Origin: Bosea sp. (in: a-proteobacteria)
Lineage (GTDB): Bacteria > Pseudomonadota > Alphaproteobacteria > Rhizobiales > Beijerinckiaceae
Assembly: GCF_023953965.1 (NCBI RefSeq)
Contig: NZ_JAMLIX010000001.1
Span: 868,001 to 932,000, forward strand
Length of the DNA stretch: 64,000 nucleotides
Direction: 5' to 3'
How positions within the stretch are numbered: position 1 is the stretch's first letter; each line of letters opens with the position of its first letter. Shown piece after piece: positions 36,476 to 45,012 of the stretch. A program made the translations under genes and the position numbers. A model generated the notes under the pieces. The model did not search any database and was not told where the DNA came from. It saw only the letters and a program-made list of their open reading frames with translations.

Positions 36476-37662
36476 CGGATTTCTCGTTCCTGCGCGACAC
36501 GGTGGGCACAGGTCCGGCCGGCACGGCCGGCTCCACCGCCCATCACGCCACGGCGGTGCTGGCCGAGGCCGACCGGCTGATGACCGTCTGCAATTCCTGC
36601 CGCTATTGCGAAGGGCTCTGCGCCGTCTTCCCGGCGATGGAGATGCGGCGCTCCTTCTCCGACGGGGACCTGAACTATCTCGCCAATCTCTGCCACAACT
36701 GCGGGGCCTGCTATTACGACTGCCAGTTCTCGCCGCCGCACGAATACGCGGTGCATGTGCCGGCGACGTTGGCGCAGGTGCGCACCCAATCCTATGCCCA
36801 CTACGCCTGGCCGCGGGCCTTCGCCGGCATGTTCGAGCGCAACGGGCTGTTCATCGCGATCGCGCTCGCGCTCGCGGTCACGGTCTTCGTCGCCGGTTTC
36901 GTCGCCTGGACCGATCCGGCCGTGCTCTTCGGCAGCCACACCGGGCCCGGCGCCTTCTACCGGCTGATGCCGCACAACACCATGGTGGCGATCTTCGGGC
37001 TCGCCTTCCTCTATGCGCTCGTCGCGATCTGGATGGGGGTCCGGACGTTCTGGCGCGATATCGGGACACCCGAGGCGTCGCTGCGCGATCCCGGCTCGCT
37101 CTGGCAGGCGCTGAAGGATGCCGGGAGCCTGCGCTATCTCGACGGCGGGGGGGCCGGCTGCATGAACGAGAGCGAGCGGCCGAGCGACCGCCGCAAGCTC
37201 TACCACCACCTGACGTTCTACGGCTTCATGCTCTGCTTCGCCGCGACCTCGACGGCGACGCTCTATCATTACCTCCTCGGCCTCGAGGCGCCCTACCCCT
37301 GGTATGACCTTCCCGTGCTGCTCGGAACGGCCGGCGGCATCGGGCTGATCGTCGGCCCCATCGGCCTGATGGCCGAGAAGCGGCGGCGCGATCGCACGCT
37401 GCGCGAGGGCACGCCCTACGGCATGGACATGGCCTTCCTGCTGATGCTGCTCCTGACCAGCGTGACAGGGCTCGGCCTGCTCGTCCTGCGCGCCACGCCG
37501 GCCATGGGCCTCCTGCTCGCGCTGCATCTCGGCGTCGTCTTCGCGCTCTTCGTCACCATGCCCTATGGCAAGTTCGTGCACGGCATCTACCGGTTCCTGG
37601 CGCTCGTGCGCGCGGCGCAGGAGCGGCACCGCGCCTTCGCGCCAGGGGCGGCGGGCAAGTGA
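36472..37662 (+). CDS. tcuB: Tricarballylate utilisation protein TcuB (iron-sulfur/heme membrane electron carrier)
   Basis: This is a 396-residue membrane protein that reoxidises the flavin of TcuA and passes electrons to the quinone pool. Two ferredoxin-like cysteine clusters are visible, C40-x2-C-x2-C-x3-C50 and C74-x2-C-x2-C-x3-C84. About six membrane helices follow, with histidines (for example YHHLTFYGFM and LYHYLLGLEAPYPWYDLP) suited to bind heme. The tcuC transporter gene seen in Salmonella is absent from this locus. Confidence 0.92.
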   Translation: MTDFSFLRDTVGTGPAGTAGSTAHHATAVLAEADRLMTVCNSCRYCEGLCAVFPAMEMRRSFSDGDLNYLANLCHNCGACYYDCQFSPPHEYAVHVPATLAQVRTQSYAHYAWPRAFAGMFERNGLFIAIALALAVTVFVAGFVAWTDPAVLFGSHTGPGAFYRLMPHNTMVAIFGLAFLYALVAIWMGVRTFWRDIGTPEASLRDPGSLWQALKDAGSLRYLDGGGAGCMNESERPSDRRKLYHHLTFYGFMLCFAATSTATLYHYLLGLEAPYPWYDLPVLLGTAGGIGLIVGPIGLMAEKRRRDRTLREGTPYGMDMAFLLMLLLTSVTGLGLLVLRATPAMGLLLALHLGVVFALFVTMPYGKFVHGIYRFLALVRAAQERHRAFAPGAAGK

Positions 37663-37693
37663 GCGGGATCGCGCCGATCAACCGCCCACGCGG

Positions 37694-38749
37694 TCACGCA
37701 CCGCCCGCCGCGCCGTGGATCGAGGCGCAGGAGAGGCGCATGACGAGTTCCGTCGGCAGGATGATCTTGCGCACATCGTCCGGCCCGGAATTGTTGATCC
37801 TGGACAGCATGAGCTCGGCGGCAAGCTCCCCGGTCCGCGCATGGTCCCACCGGATCACCGACAGGGGCGGCGAGTGGATCGTCATCAGATCCGTGTCGCC
37901 CAGGCTGATCAGCGACAGGGCTTCGGGAACTCCGACCCCCAGGGCGCGGGCGGCCTGCACGACACCGACCATCTCGTTGGCGCCGGCGATGATGGCCGTG
38001 GGCGGGGACTTCGCGCTGAGGAAGCCATAGGCCACCCTGTAGCCGTATTCCGGGGAGTTTCCCCGGAAAGCGGTCCATGCCTCGTCGACCGGAAGCTGGA
38101 AATCCTCGAAGGCTTTCCGAAAGCCTCTCGCGCGCTCTCGCCCGGGGCGGGTTTCGCGCGAGACCGTGATGAGACCGATGCGCCGATGCCCCAGCGTCAG
38201 AAGATAAGTGACCGCCTGATAGACGCCGCTGAACTGATCCGTGAAGGCGCAGTCGATTCCCAGCGACATTTCCCGCTCGAGCAACGTCACGGGCATGCGC
38301 AGCTTCGACAAAGCTTCGATGATCCTGGGATCGTTCTCGTCGCTGACCGTCATGATGCAGCCTTCCAGGCGGCGGCTGTCGAACATCGACAGGATCTCGA
38401 CCTCGCGGTTGATGTCTCCGTTGCTCGCCGCCAGGACGATCACATAGCCGGCCTTGCGAAGCACGGCCTCGGCCGCGCTGATCGCCGTCATGAAGAGCTT
38501 GTTGGTGATGTCGGCTAGGATGCAGCCGACCATCATCGTCGCGTTCGTCCGCAGGCTCTGCGCGATCACATCGGGAACATAACCCAGATCGCGCGCCGCC
38601 GTGAGCACGCGCAAGCGAATACCGGCAGCGACCTTGGCATTGTTATTGATGACGCGGGAGACCGTGCCGACCGACACTCCCGCTGCCAACGCAACGTCGC
38701 GTATTGTGACCCTAGCTTTGGCTTCTGGAGTCTTCTTACGTCCAGGCAT
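37694..38749 (-). CDS. LacI-family transcriptional regulator
   Basis: This is a 351-residue regulator with an N-terminal helix-turn-helix (VTIRDVALAAGVSVGTVSRV, about residues 14-33), the hinge-like region with LRTNATMMVGCILADITN, and a periplasmic-binding-protein-like effector domain. It converges with tcuB and is the last gene of a minus-strand run that includes a CitE-like lyase, an MBL-fold protein, an acyl-CoA dehydrogenase and a CoA-transferase. AAACGTTT palindromes of the LacI-family type occur before several units to its right, making it the best candidate regulator of the cluster. The effector is unknown. Confidence 0.92.
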   Translation of the reverse strand: MPGRKKTPEAKARVTIRDVALAAGVSVGTVSRVINNNAKVAAGIRLRVLTAARDLGYVPDVIAQSLRTNATMMVGCILADITNKLFMTAISAAEAVLRKAGYVIVLAASNGDINREVEILSMFDSRRLEGCIMTVSDENDPRIIEALSKLRMPVTLLEREMSLGIDCAFTDQFSGVYQAVTYLLTLGHRRIGLITVSRETRPGRERARGFRKAFEDFQLPVDEAWTAFRGNSPEYGYRVAYGFLSAKSPPTAIIAGANEMVGVVQAARALGVGVPEALSLISLGDTDLMTIHSPPLSVIRWDHARTGELAAELMLSRINNSGPDDVRKIILPTELVMRLSCASIHGAAGGA

Positions 38750-38853
38750 TGCACTATTCGCGTTTCGGAAGGACTAGATGCACGGTTTCCAGGCAAATAG
38801 CAAACAAGAGCGCCCCCTCGACGCTGCCCGGCTCCGCGCCTCATGACCAGCCG

Positions 38854-39765
38854 TCAATTGCGGAGACGGCCCGCCGTCTTTCCTGCATCGCGCAGGATTT
38901 CGCGCGCGGCCGCGACCATGGCCTGATCGATCATGTAGCCTTTGTAGATCACCGCGCCTTCGCCCCTGTTCTCAGCCGCCTCCAGAGCTTCCAGGAGACC
39001 CGCGGCGTGCGCGACCTCCTCCGTCGTCGGCCTCAGCACGCGATGGGCGATCTCCACATGGCTCGGGTGGATCAGCGCCACGCCTGAAAAGCCGAGGTGC
39101 CTCGCCCGCCTGATGAGCGTCTCCATCGCGGCGGCATCCCCGACCGGGACCCCCATCGTCCCGGCGATCGGATAGAGGGCGCCCGCGGCGCGGCTGGCCA
39201 GGACGAGCCTGGAGTTGACGTAGATCTGCTCCTCCCCGCTCGCGGACGGACGATAGCCCACGGCCGCGGCGACGTCCCCGGCGACGAGGCCGCTGACCGA
39301 GCCGATGAGCCCTCTTACGCGGCTGCTCGCGCTGGCGACCTCGAAGGCGAGCAAGACGCCCCTGGCCGTCTCAGGAAGAAGAAGCAGCGACACGCTCTCG
39401 TGCCTGAGCCCCGCGCGCCCTTCCGCATGGCTGAGGAGGTCATGAACCCGGCGAACCTCGGACGGCCCGTCGACCTTCGGCACGATGAGGCCGGTCAATC
39501 CATCACGGACAGCCGCTTCGAGTTCATCGGCGGTCTCCGAAGAGAGCTGATTGATCCTGACGAAAACCTTCACGCCGCCGGCATGAGCCTCGGCGACCTC
39601 CGCGGCCAGCAGCTTCCTTGCCGATTGCTTCTCGGCCGGCGGAACGGAATCTTCCAGGTCGAGAATGATCGCTTCCGGCGCGCAGCGCAGCGCCTTGGCC
39701 ACCCATGCCGGCCGATGGGCGGGAACGAAGAGAAAGGACCGGATCGGCCAGGTCTGACAGGTCAT
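38854..39765 (-). CDS. CitE-like CoA-ester lyase (HpcH/HpaI superfamily)
   Basis: This is a 303-residue TIM-barrel lyase resembling the citrate lyase beta subunit. Features include SFLFVPAHRPAWVAKAL, the metal/substrate motif ILDLEDSVPPAEK and a GKVDGPSEVRRV-like barrel strand (LIVPKVDGPSEV). Relatives cleave malyl-CoA, citramalyl-CoA or similar hydroxyacyl-CoA thioesters. No citrate lyase alpha or gamma subunits are nearby, so a stand-alone CoA-ester lyase is likely. It lies 50 bases after the MBL-fold gene in the same direction. Confidence 0.87.
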   Translation of the reverse strand: MTCQTWPIRSFLFVPAHRPAWVAKALRCAPEAIILDLEDSVPPAEKQSARKLLAAEVAEAHAGGVKVFVRINQLSSETADELEAAVRDGLTGLIVPKVDGPSEVRRVHDLLSHAEGRAGLRHESVSLLLLPETARGVLLAFEVASASSRVRGLIGSVSGLVAGDVAAAVGYRPSASGEEQIYVNSRLVLASRAAGALYPIAGTMGVPVGDAAAMETLIRRARHLGFSGVALIHPSHVEIAHRVLRPTTEEVAHAAGLLEALEAAENRGEGAVIYKGYMIDQAMVAAAREILRDAGKTAGRLRN

Positions 39766-39815
39766 GCGGTGCTCCTGCGCAAGCCTTGCGCGGATACGAA
39801 ACCGGCCGCGGCGGC

Positions 39816-40640
39816 TCAGGGATCCGTGTCCGATGCCACAGGCGCCTCGCTCAGCTTGACCGCGAGGCCCTGCAATTCCGGGCTCGGAGCGCGATAGCGC
39901 TTCATGACCATGGGATCGTGCCCCGGGATGATATGCTCGCCGCTCTCGGCCAGTGCGGCGACCTTTGTCCAGCCCGAGAGATATTCGCCCAGGTCGACGA
40001 AGATCGGGAAGGGGGTCGCGCTGCTGACGTTCTCGAAGAAATGGATGGCGTCGGAGGCGACGACGACCTGTCCGCGCCTGGTCTGGACCCGCACGATCTG
40101 CAGGCCCTTGGCGTGCCCTCCGACATGGTGCACCGACAGGCCGGGCGCCAGCTCGTCATCACCGTCGTGGAAGGCCACGCGCCCCCGAAAGAGCATCCTC
40201 AGATAGGCGCACATCTGCTCGACGTCGTAAGGCCAGCGGATATGGGAATGCAGCATGCAGGGGCCGGTCGCATAGGCGATCTCGCTCGGCTGGACATGGA
40301 AGCGCGCATTCGGGAATTTCTCGAGATTGCCGGCATGGTCCCAATGCATATGGGTCAGGATGACGTCGGTGACGTCTTCGGGAGCGATCCCGATCCGCTT
40401 CAGGGCCTCGCTCGGGCAGATCAGGAACTGATGCCCGCGGCCGGTGCACACTTCGGCGTTGCTGCCGCTGTCGATCAGGAAAACCCTGTTTCCGCCGACC
40501 GCCACCCAGACGAAAAAATCGAGAGGCATCGGACCCTGGTGCGGATCCTCGCCCGGGTGAAGCAGGAAATTCGAAAAGCGCTTCCGGCCCTGGTTCGTCG
40601 CGTAACGAAGCGCGTGGAGTTCGTAGACGGTGCCGGCCAT
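39816..40640 (-). CDS. Metallo-beta-lactamase-fold hydrolase (AHL-lactonase-like)
   Basis: This is a 274-residue metallohydrolase with the zinc motif THMHWDHAGN (His97, His99, Asp101, His102), a later VGGHAKG histidine and HIIPGHDP. The DSGSNAEVC segment and overall layout resemble the N-acyl-homoserine-lactonase (AttM/AiiA) branch. In this catabolic setting it could open a lactone or hydrolyse a thioester intermediate rather than quench signals. I use the ATG giving MAGTVYELHALRYA; the upstream extension overlaps the acyl-CoA dehydrogenase gene. Confidence 0.85.
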   Translation of the reverse strand: MAGTVYELHALRYATNQGRKRFSNFLLHPGEDPHQGPMPLDFFVWVAVGGNRVFLIDSGSNAEVCTGRGHQFLICPSEALKRIGIAPEDVTDVILTHMHWDHAGNLEKFPNARFHVQPSEIAYATGPCMLHSHIRWPYDVEQMCAYLRMLFRGRVAFHDGDDELAPGLSVHHVGGHAKGLQIVRVQTRRGQVVVASDAIHFFENVSSATPFPIFVDLGEYLSGWTKVAALAESGEHIIPGHDPMVMKRYRAPSPELQGLAVKLSEAPVASDTDP

Positions 40641-40678
40641 GGCGGATCTCCCTGTTTGCGTTGTTGCGCGCTGCCGCG

Positions 40679-41884
40679 TCAGAAGGAGCGCGGCATGCCC
40701 AGGACATGCTGCCCGAGATAGCTCAGGATGAGGTTCGTGGAGATCGGCGCGATCTGGAAAAGGCGCGCCTCGCGCCATTTGCGCTCGACATCGTATTCAC
40801 GCGCGTAGCCGAAGCCGCCATGGGTCTGCAGCGCCGCCTCCGCGGCGCGCCAGCACGCCTCCGAGGCGAGGAGCTTGGCGATGTTGGCCTCCTCGCCGCA
40901 GGGCCTGCCATGGTCGAACAACGCAGCCGCGTTGCGCACCATGGCGTCGGCCGCGCGCATCTCGGCATAGGCCCGGGCGATCGGAAACTGGACGCCCTGG
41001 TTTTGCCCGATCGGGCGGTTGAACACGATGCGCTCCTTCGCATAGGCCGAGGCCTTGTCGATGAAGAAGCGCGCATCGCCGACGGCCTCCGCCGCGACGA
41101 GGACGCGCTCGGCGTTCATGCCGTCGAGAATATATTGAAAGCCCTTGTTCTCTTCGCCGACGAGGTTTTCCGCAGGGATCGGCACGTCGTTGAAAAAGAT
41201 CTCGTTCGTCTGATGATTTATCATCGCGTCGAGCGGGCGAACATCCATTCCATTGCGTTTCGCCTCATCGACATCGACGAGGAACACGGATATTCCATCG
41301 GTCTTCTTGCTGACCTGATCGAGAGGCTTCGTCCGGGCCAGAAGCAGCATCAGGTCGGAATGCAGGGCGCGTGAGATCCATACTTTCTGACCGTTGACGA
41401 TATACTTGTCGCCCTTGCGCGTGGCGCGCGTCTTCAACTGCGTGGTATCCGTGCCGGTGGTGGGTTCGGACACCGCGAAGGCCTGCAGGCGCAGTTCACC
41501 GGTCGCGATTCTCGGAAGGTATTTCTGTTTCTGCTCCGCGCTTCCGTGCCGCAGCAGCGTCCCCATGATGTACATCTGGCCATGGAACGAGGCAGCGCAG
41601 CAGCCGGTCGAGTTGATCTCCTCGACGATGACCGAGGCCGCCCTGAGCGAAAGGCCGGAGCCGCCATATTCCTCGGGGATCAGGGCGGCGGTGTAGCCGG
41701 ATTTCGTGAATTCCTCCACGAAGGCTTCGGGATAGGCTTTCCTGTCCTCGAGCCCGCGCCAGTAGCTCGCCGGGAATTTCTGGCAAATACTACGGACCGA
41801 GTCCCTCAGATCGGCGAAATCGCGACCGAGCGGGACGAGCGTCTCCTCGCCGGCATCCCATGGCTGAGACGGATTCGAGGTCAT
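40679..41884 (-). CDS. Acyl-CoA dehydrogenase, paralogue 1
   Basis: This is a 401-residue FAD-dependent dehydrogenase that would introduce an alpha-beta double bond into an acyl-CoA. FAD/substrate motifs are QAFAVSEPTTGTDTTQL and a GGFGYAREYDVERKWREAR end helix. The usual C-terminal catalytic glutamate of the YEGT motif is replaced (LFQIAPISTN). A glutamate at residue 259, in DGMNAERVLVA, sits where isovaleryl-CoA dehydrogenase has its base, which suggests branched substrates. A close paralogue lies at 54278-55459. It is 71 bases downstream of a CoA-transferase gene. Confidence 0.9.
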   Translation of the reverse strand: MTSNPSQPWDAGEETLVPLGRDFADLRDSVRSICQKFPASYWRGLEDRKAYPEAFVEEFTKSGYTAALIPEEYGGSGLSLRAASVIVEEINSTGCCAASFHGQMYIMGTLLRHGSAEQKQKYLPRIATGELRLQAFAVSEPTTGTDTTQLKTRATRKGDKYIVNGQKVWISRALHSDLMLLLARTKPLDQVSKKTDGISVFLVDVDEAKRNGMDVRPLDAMINHQTNEIFFNDVPIPAENLVGEENKGFQYILDGMNAERVLVAAEAVGDARFFIDKASAYAKERIVFNRPIGQNQGVQFPIARAYAEMRAADAMVRNAAALFDHGRPCGEEANIAKLLASEACWRAAEAALQTHGGFGYAREYDVERKWREARLFQIAPISTNLILSYLGQHVLGMPRSF

Positions 41885-41955
41885 TGCTTGCAAACTCCAA
41901 AAGGGATCGTCGGGTTGGAGCGCGCGAACAGCCGCCTGCTCCGCTCGAAAATGCG

Positions 41956-43116
41956 CTAGCCGGCCGCGGCCGTGTCGCCGCAAAGCTCGTCCAGGATGGC
42001 ATTGTGCTGCCCGAGCGTCGGCGGGTCGTGCCGGCAAGGCGGGCGCGTCCGGTTGAACCTCAGGGGCAGGCCGATCAGCGGCATGGCTTGTTCAGGCGTG
42101 TTCTGCAGCATCCCCAGCGCGATCGTCTGCTCGTGCTCGACCACCTCGTTGATCGACTGGAGCTGAGCGCATGGGACACCTGCCTTTTCCAGCTGCTCGA
42201 GCCAGTGGGCCTTCGGCTGGGTTTCCACGATCGCCGCGATCAGGCCGTTGAGCGCGACGCGGTTTTTCACCCTGTCCGCATTGGTGAGGTAGTGCGCGTC
42301 GCCGGCCCATTCCGGATGGCCGAGAACGTCGGCGAGAAGCCGGAACAGGCGATCATTGCCCGCGGCGATGATGATATAGCCATCGGCCGTCTTGTAGGCG
42401 TTGTAGGGGCATGCGAACGGCGCCTCCGATCCGATCCTGCCGGGCACGTTGCCGGAGGCGAAATAGGCCGCGGCGGTCATGTTCATCCAGGTAACCGCCG
42501 TCTCGAACAACGACCCCTCGACCTCGCAGCCCTCGCCGGTCAGCTCGCGGCGCCTGAGCGCCGCCACGATCCCGAGCGCGGCCCACATGCCCGAACCCAT
42601 ATCGATGATCGAAGGACCGACCCGCACGGGGGCCCGTCCCTCCTCCCCGGTGATGCTCATGATCCCGCCGAAGGCCTGCATCAGCGGATCGTAGCCGGGA
42701 CGGTTCCTGAGGGGCCCCTCCGCCCCGAAGCCGGAAAGGCTGCAATAGATCAGCTTCGGATTGAGGGCCCGGATACTTGCGGCATCGAGCCCGAGCGTCT
42801 CGACGACGCCGGGCCGCAGGTTCTGCACAACGATGTCGGCGCGTTCGACGATGACCTTGCGAAGCCGGTCCCGGCTGGCAGGGTCCTTCAGGTCGACGGT
42901 GACGCCGAGTTTGTCGCGATTGAGCGCCTGGAACAGCGACGATGTGCCGTGCCAGAAGGGAGGGCCCCATTTGCGGGCGTCGTCTCCCCGCTCGGGATGC
43001 TCGACCTTGATCAGGGTCGCTCCGAGCGTCGCCAGGATCTGACCGCAGAACGGGATCGCGACGCTATGGCCGATCTCGATCGCAATCGTGCCGGAAAGAG
43101 GCAATTCAGGCTGCAT
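41956..43116 (-). CDS. Class III (CaiB/BaiF) CoA-transferase 1
   Basis: This 386-residue enzyme should move CoA from a donor such as succinyl-CoA to a free carboxylic acid. The N-terminal Rossmann-like fold carries LATLGATLIKVEHPERGDD, and the catalytic aspartate is Asp172 in PSIIDMGSGM. It heads a run CoA-transferase, acyl-CoA dehydrogenase, MBL-fold protein, CitE-like lyase. An AAACGTTT palindrome lies 39-46 bases upstream of its start. Confidence 0.91.
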   Translation of the reverse strand: MQPELPLSGTIAIEIGHSVAIPFCGQILATLGATLIKVEHPERGDDARKWGPPFWHGTSSLFQALNRDKLGVTVDLKDPASRDRLRKVIVERADIVVQNLRPGVVETLGLDAASIRALNPKLIYCSLSGFGAEGPLRNRPGYDPLMQAFGGIMSITGEEGRAPVRVGPSIIDMGSGMWAALGIVAALRRRELTGEGCEVEGSLFETAVTWMNMTAAAYFASGNVPGRIGSEAPFACPYNAYKTADGYIIIAAGNDRLFRLLADVLGHPEWAGDAHYLTNADRVKNRVALNGLIAAIVETQPKAHWLEQLEKAGVPCAQLQSINEVVEHEQTIALGMLQNTPEQAMPLIGLPLRFNRTRPPCRHDPPTLGQHNAILDELCGDTAAAG

Positions 43117-43152
43117 GGTCTCCGTCCAGCTATCTGAGCAAAAAAGAGATGA

Positions 43153-43164
43153 TGAAACGTTTTA
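43153..43164. promoter_or_regulatory. LacI-type operator candidate before CoA-transferase 1
   Basis: The core AAACGTTT (43155-43162), inside TGAAACGTTTTA, is a symmetric CG-centred palindrome of the type bound by LacI-family regulators. It sits just upstream of the first gene of a four- or five-gene minus-strand unit that ends with the LacI gene itself. Confidence 0.6.
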
Positions 43165-43211
43165 TATCGAGATAAAGCCCGTTCGCAAGGCTCGCACAGC
43201 CTTTGACGGCC

Positions 43212-43880
43212 TCAGCTCTTGCCGCCGTAGGAGCCCGTTTCCTTGAAGGTGCCGCCTTCGGTGAGCCGCCTGGCCAGCTGCTCCTCGGCGTCTTCGACGG
43301 CCTGGGCCGCGGCGATGACCTCGGCGACGGCCGACGGCGGAATCACGACGACGCCGCTGTCGTCCCCGACGATGAAATCGCCCGGGCTGACATGAACCCC
43401 GCCGCAGATGATCGGGGCATCGACGGCCAGGGTTTCGACCCGCAGCTTCGTGCCGGCAGAGCAACAATCGCGGCGCGAGAAGGTCGGAAAGCCGAGTTCC
43501 ACGATCTGCGAGGGATCGCGCACCGTGCCATCGACGACCACGCCTGCCGCGCGCCGCGCCCTGCTGCGCAGGGACAGCAGATATCCCCACGAGCTCGCCG
43601 CCACGCCGCCGGTCACCGCGATGACGGGAACGTCGTCGGGCTCGAGCGCGCTGTCCACCAGATCGATATGGCGCGCATAGCCTTGACCGGGCACGGCGGT
43701 GGCGCTGCGTGGCCCCTGCAGAACGGTTCGCGCCCGCCCCGCCAGCCTCGGCATGCCCCTGTCGAGCACGGAAAGTCCGGTCATCGCCCCGCGCAGGCCG
43801 AGCCTGTCCATCGCATCCGAGATATTCGGCGTCGAAAGGCGCCGGAGACGTTGGATGATGTCTTTGCCGTCCGCAACCAT
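43212..43880 (-). CDS. RraA-family aldolase (4-hydroxy-4-methyl-2-oxoglutarate aldolase-like)
   Basis: This is a 222-residue member of the RraA/HMG-aldolase family. Active enzymes of the family split 4-hydroxy-4-methyl-2-oxoglutarate or decarboxylate oxaloacetate with a divalent metal. The substrate-binding motif GVVVDGTVRDPSQI carries the conserved Arg-Asp pair, and STPNISDAMDRLGLRG is the N-terminal signature. I chose the ATG giving MVADGKDIIQRLRRL; the longer frame overlaps the lyase gene upstream. The catabolic setting favours an aldolase over an RNase-E regulator. Confidence 0.88.
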   Translation of the reverse strand: MVADGKDIIQRLRRLSTPNISDAMDRLGLRGAMTGLSVLDRGMPRLAGRARTVLQGPRSATAVPGQGYARHIDLVDSALEPDDVPVIAVTGGVAASSWGYLLSLRSRARRAAGVVVDGTVRDPSQIVELGFPTFSRRDCCSAGTKLRVETLAVDAPIICGGVHVSPGDFIVGDDSGVVVIPPSAVAEVIAAAQAVEDAEEQLARRLTEGGTFKETGSYGGKS

Positions 43881-43986
43881 GACAAGGGTCTCCCGGTTAT
43901 CTTCGATGGCCCCCGGCGGCCCCCGGCCGCCATGCGAGAAAAAGGGCCCGTCCTCTTCACGCGCCTTGCCGGCAGGGCCGGCGCGG

Positions 43987-44961
43987 TCAGCCGGCCGCGG
44001 TCGAAACCGCCCCGGCATCGTAGAGCTGCAGCCGCTGGCCCGACTTCATCACCTGCCCGGACAGCTCGCGGCCGATGACCTGCTGCGTGCGGCGCGCGAC
44101 CTTGACCAGCTTCTCGATATCGATGCCGGTCTCGTAGCCGCTCTCATGCAACAGATAGACGAGGTCTTCCGTGCAGATGTTTCCGGTCGCGCCGGCCGCG
44201 AACGGGCATCCGCCCAGGCCCGCCACCGAGGAATCGAAAAGGGTGACCCCCTCGGCAAGGCCGACCAGCACGTTGGCGAGCCCGATACCCCTGGTATTGT
44301 GGAAGTGGAGCCTGATGCCGAGATCGGGCAATTCCTGCCTGATCAGACGGACCACGCGCCTCACGGTCGGCGGGGTCGCCATGCCGGTCGTATCCCCCAG
44401 CGTCACCTGCCGGGCGCCGAGATCGGCATAGGCCTTCGCGAGATCGAGCACGGCCTGCGGATCGATATCGCCCTCGAAGGGGCAGCCGAAGGAGGTGCCG
44501 ATGCCCCCGACCACATCCATGCCCGCGTCATGGGCGAACCGGATGATCTCGCCGAAGCCGGCGAGAGACCCGGCGACCGAACGATTGACGTTCTTGGCGT
44601 TATGGGTTTCGGAGGCGGAGCAGACGATGACGATCGCATCGGCCCGGGACGCGGCGGCCCGCTCGGCCCCCTTGAGGTTGGGAACCAGCGTGGTGAGATA
44701 GGCGCCCTTGCTGCGATCGATCCCCGCCATCACCTCGGCCGCGTCCGCAAGCTGCGGCACGGCGCGGGGCGAAACGAAGGACGTCACCTCCAGATAACGC
44801 ACGCCGGAATCGATGAGACCATTGATGATCTCGATCTTGCGGTCGGTCGGAATGAAGTCCCGCTCGATCTGGAACCCGTCGCGCGAACCGACCTCCACGA
44901 CCTCGATGAAGGTTCCCTTGGGCGGAAACTCACGCCCTTCTTCCCATTCCGTCAGCGACAT
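43987..44961 (-). CDS. Hydroxymethylglutaryl-CoA lyase-like enzyme
   Basis: This is a 324-residue DRE-TIM metallolyase. The DRE-type motif SRDGFQ, the FHNTRG histidine motif and the catalytic-loop cysteine in VAGLGGCPFA are all present, so activity on a 3-hydroxy-3-substituted glutaryl-CoA-type ester is plausible. Family members cleave HMG-CoA to acetyl-CoA and acetoacetate, but relatives in catabolic clusters accept other branched hydroxyacyl-CoAs. It lies between the MmgE/PrpD and RraA genes in one minus-strand unit. Confidence 0.9.
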   Translation of the reverse strand: MSLTEWEEGREFPPKGTFIEVVEVGSRDGFQIERDFIPTDRKIEIINGLIDSGVRYLEVTSFVSPRAVPQLADAAEVMAGIDRSKGAYLTTLVPNLKGAERAAASRADAIVIVCSASETHNAKNVNRSVAGSLAGFGEIIRFAHDAGMDVVGGIGTSFGCPFEGDIDPQAVLDLAKAYADLGARQVTLGDTTGMATPPTVRRVVRLIRQELPDLGIRLHFHNTRGIGLANVLVGLAEGVTLFDSSVAGLGGCPFAAGATGNICTEDLVYLLHESGYETGIDIEKLVKVARRTQQVIGRELSGQVMKSGQRLQLYDAGAVSTAAG

Positions 44962-45012
44962 CTGCGCTCTCCTGAATCGCGGATTTGCAAGGCTCTCATC
45001 GGGGCACGCGCG

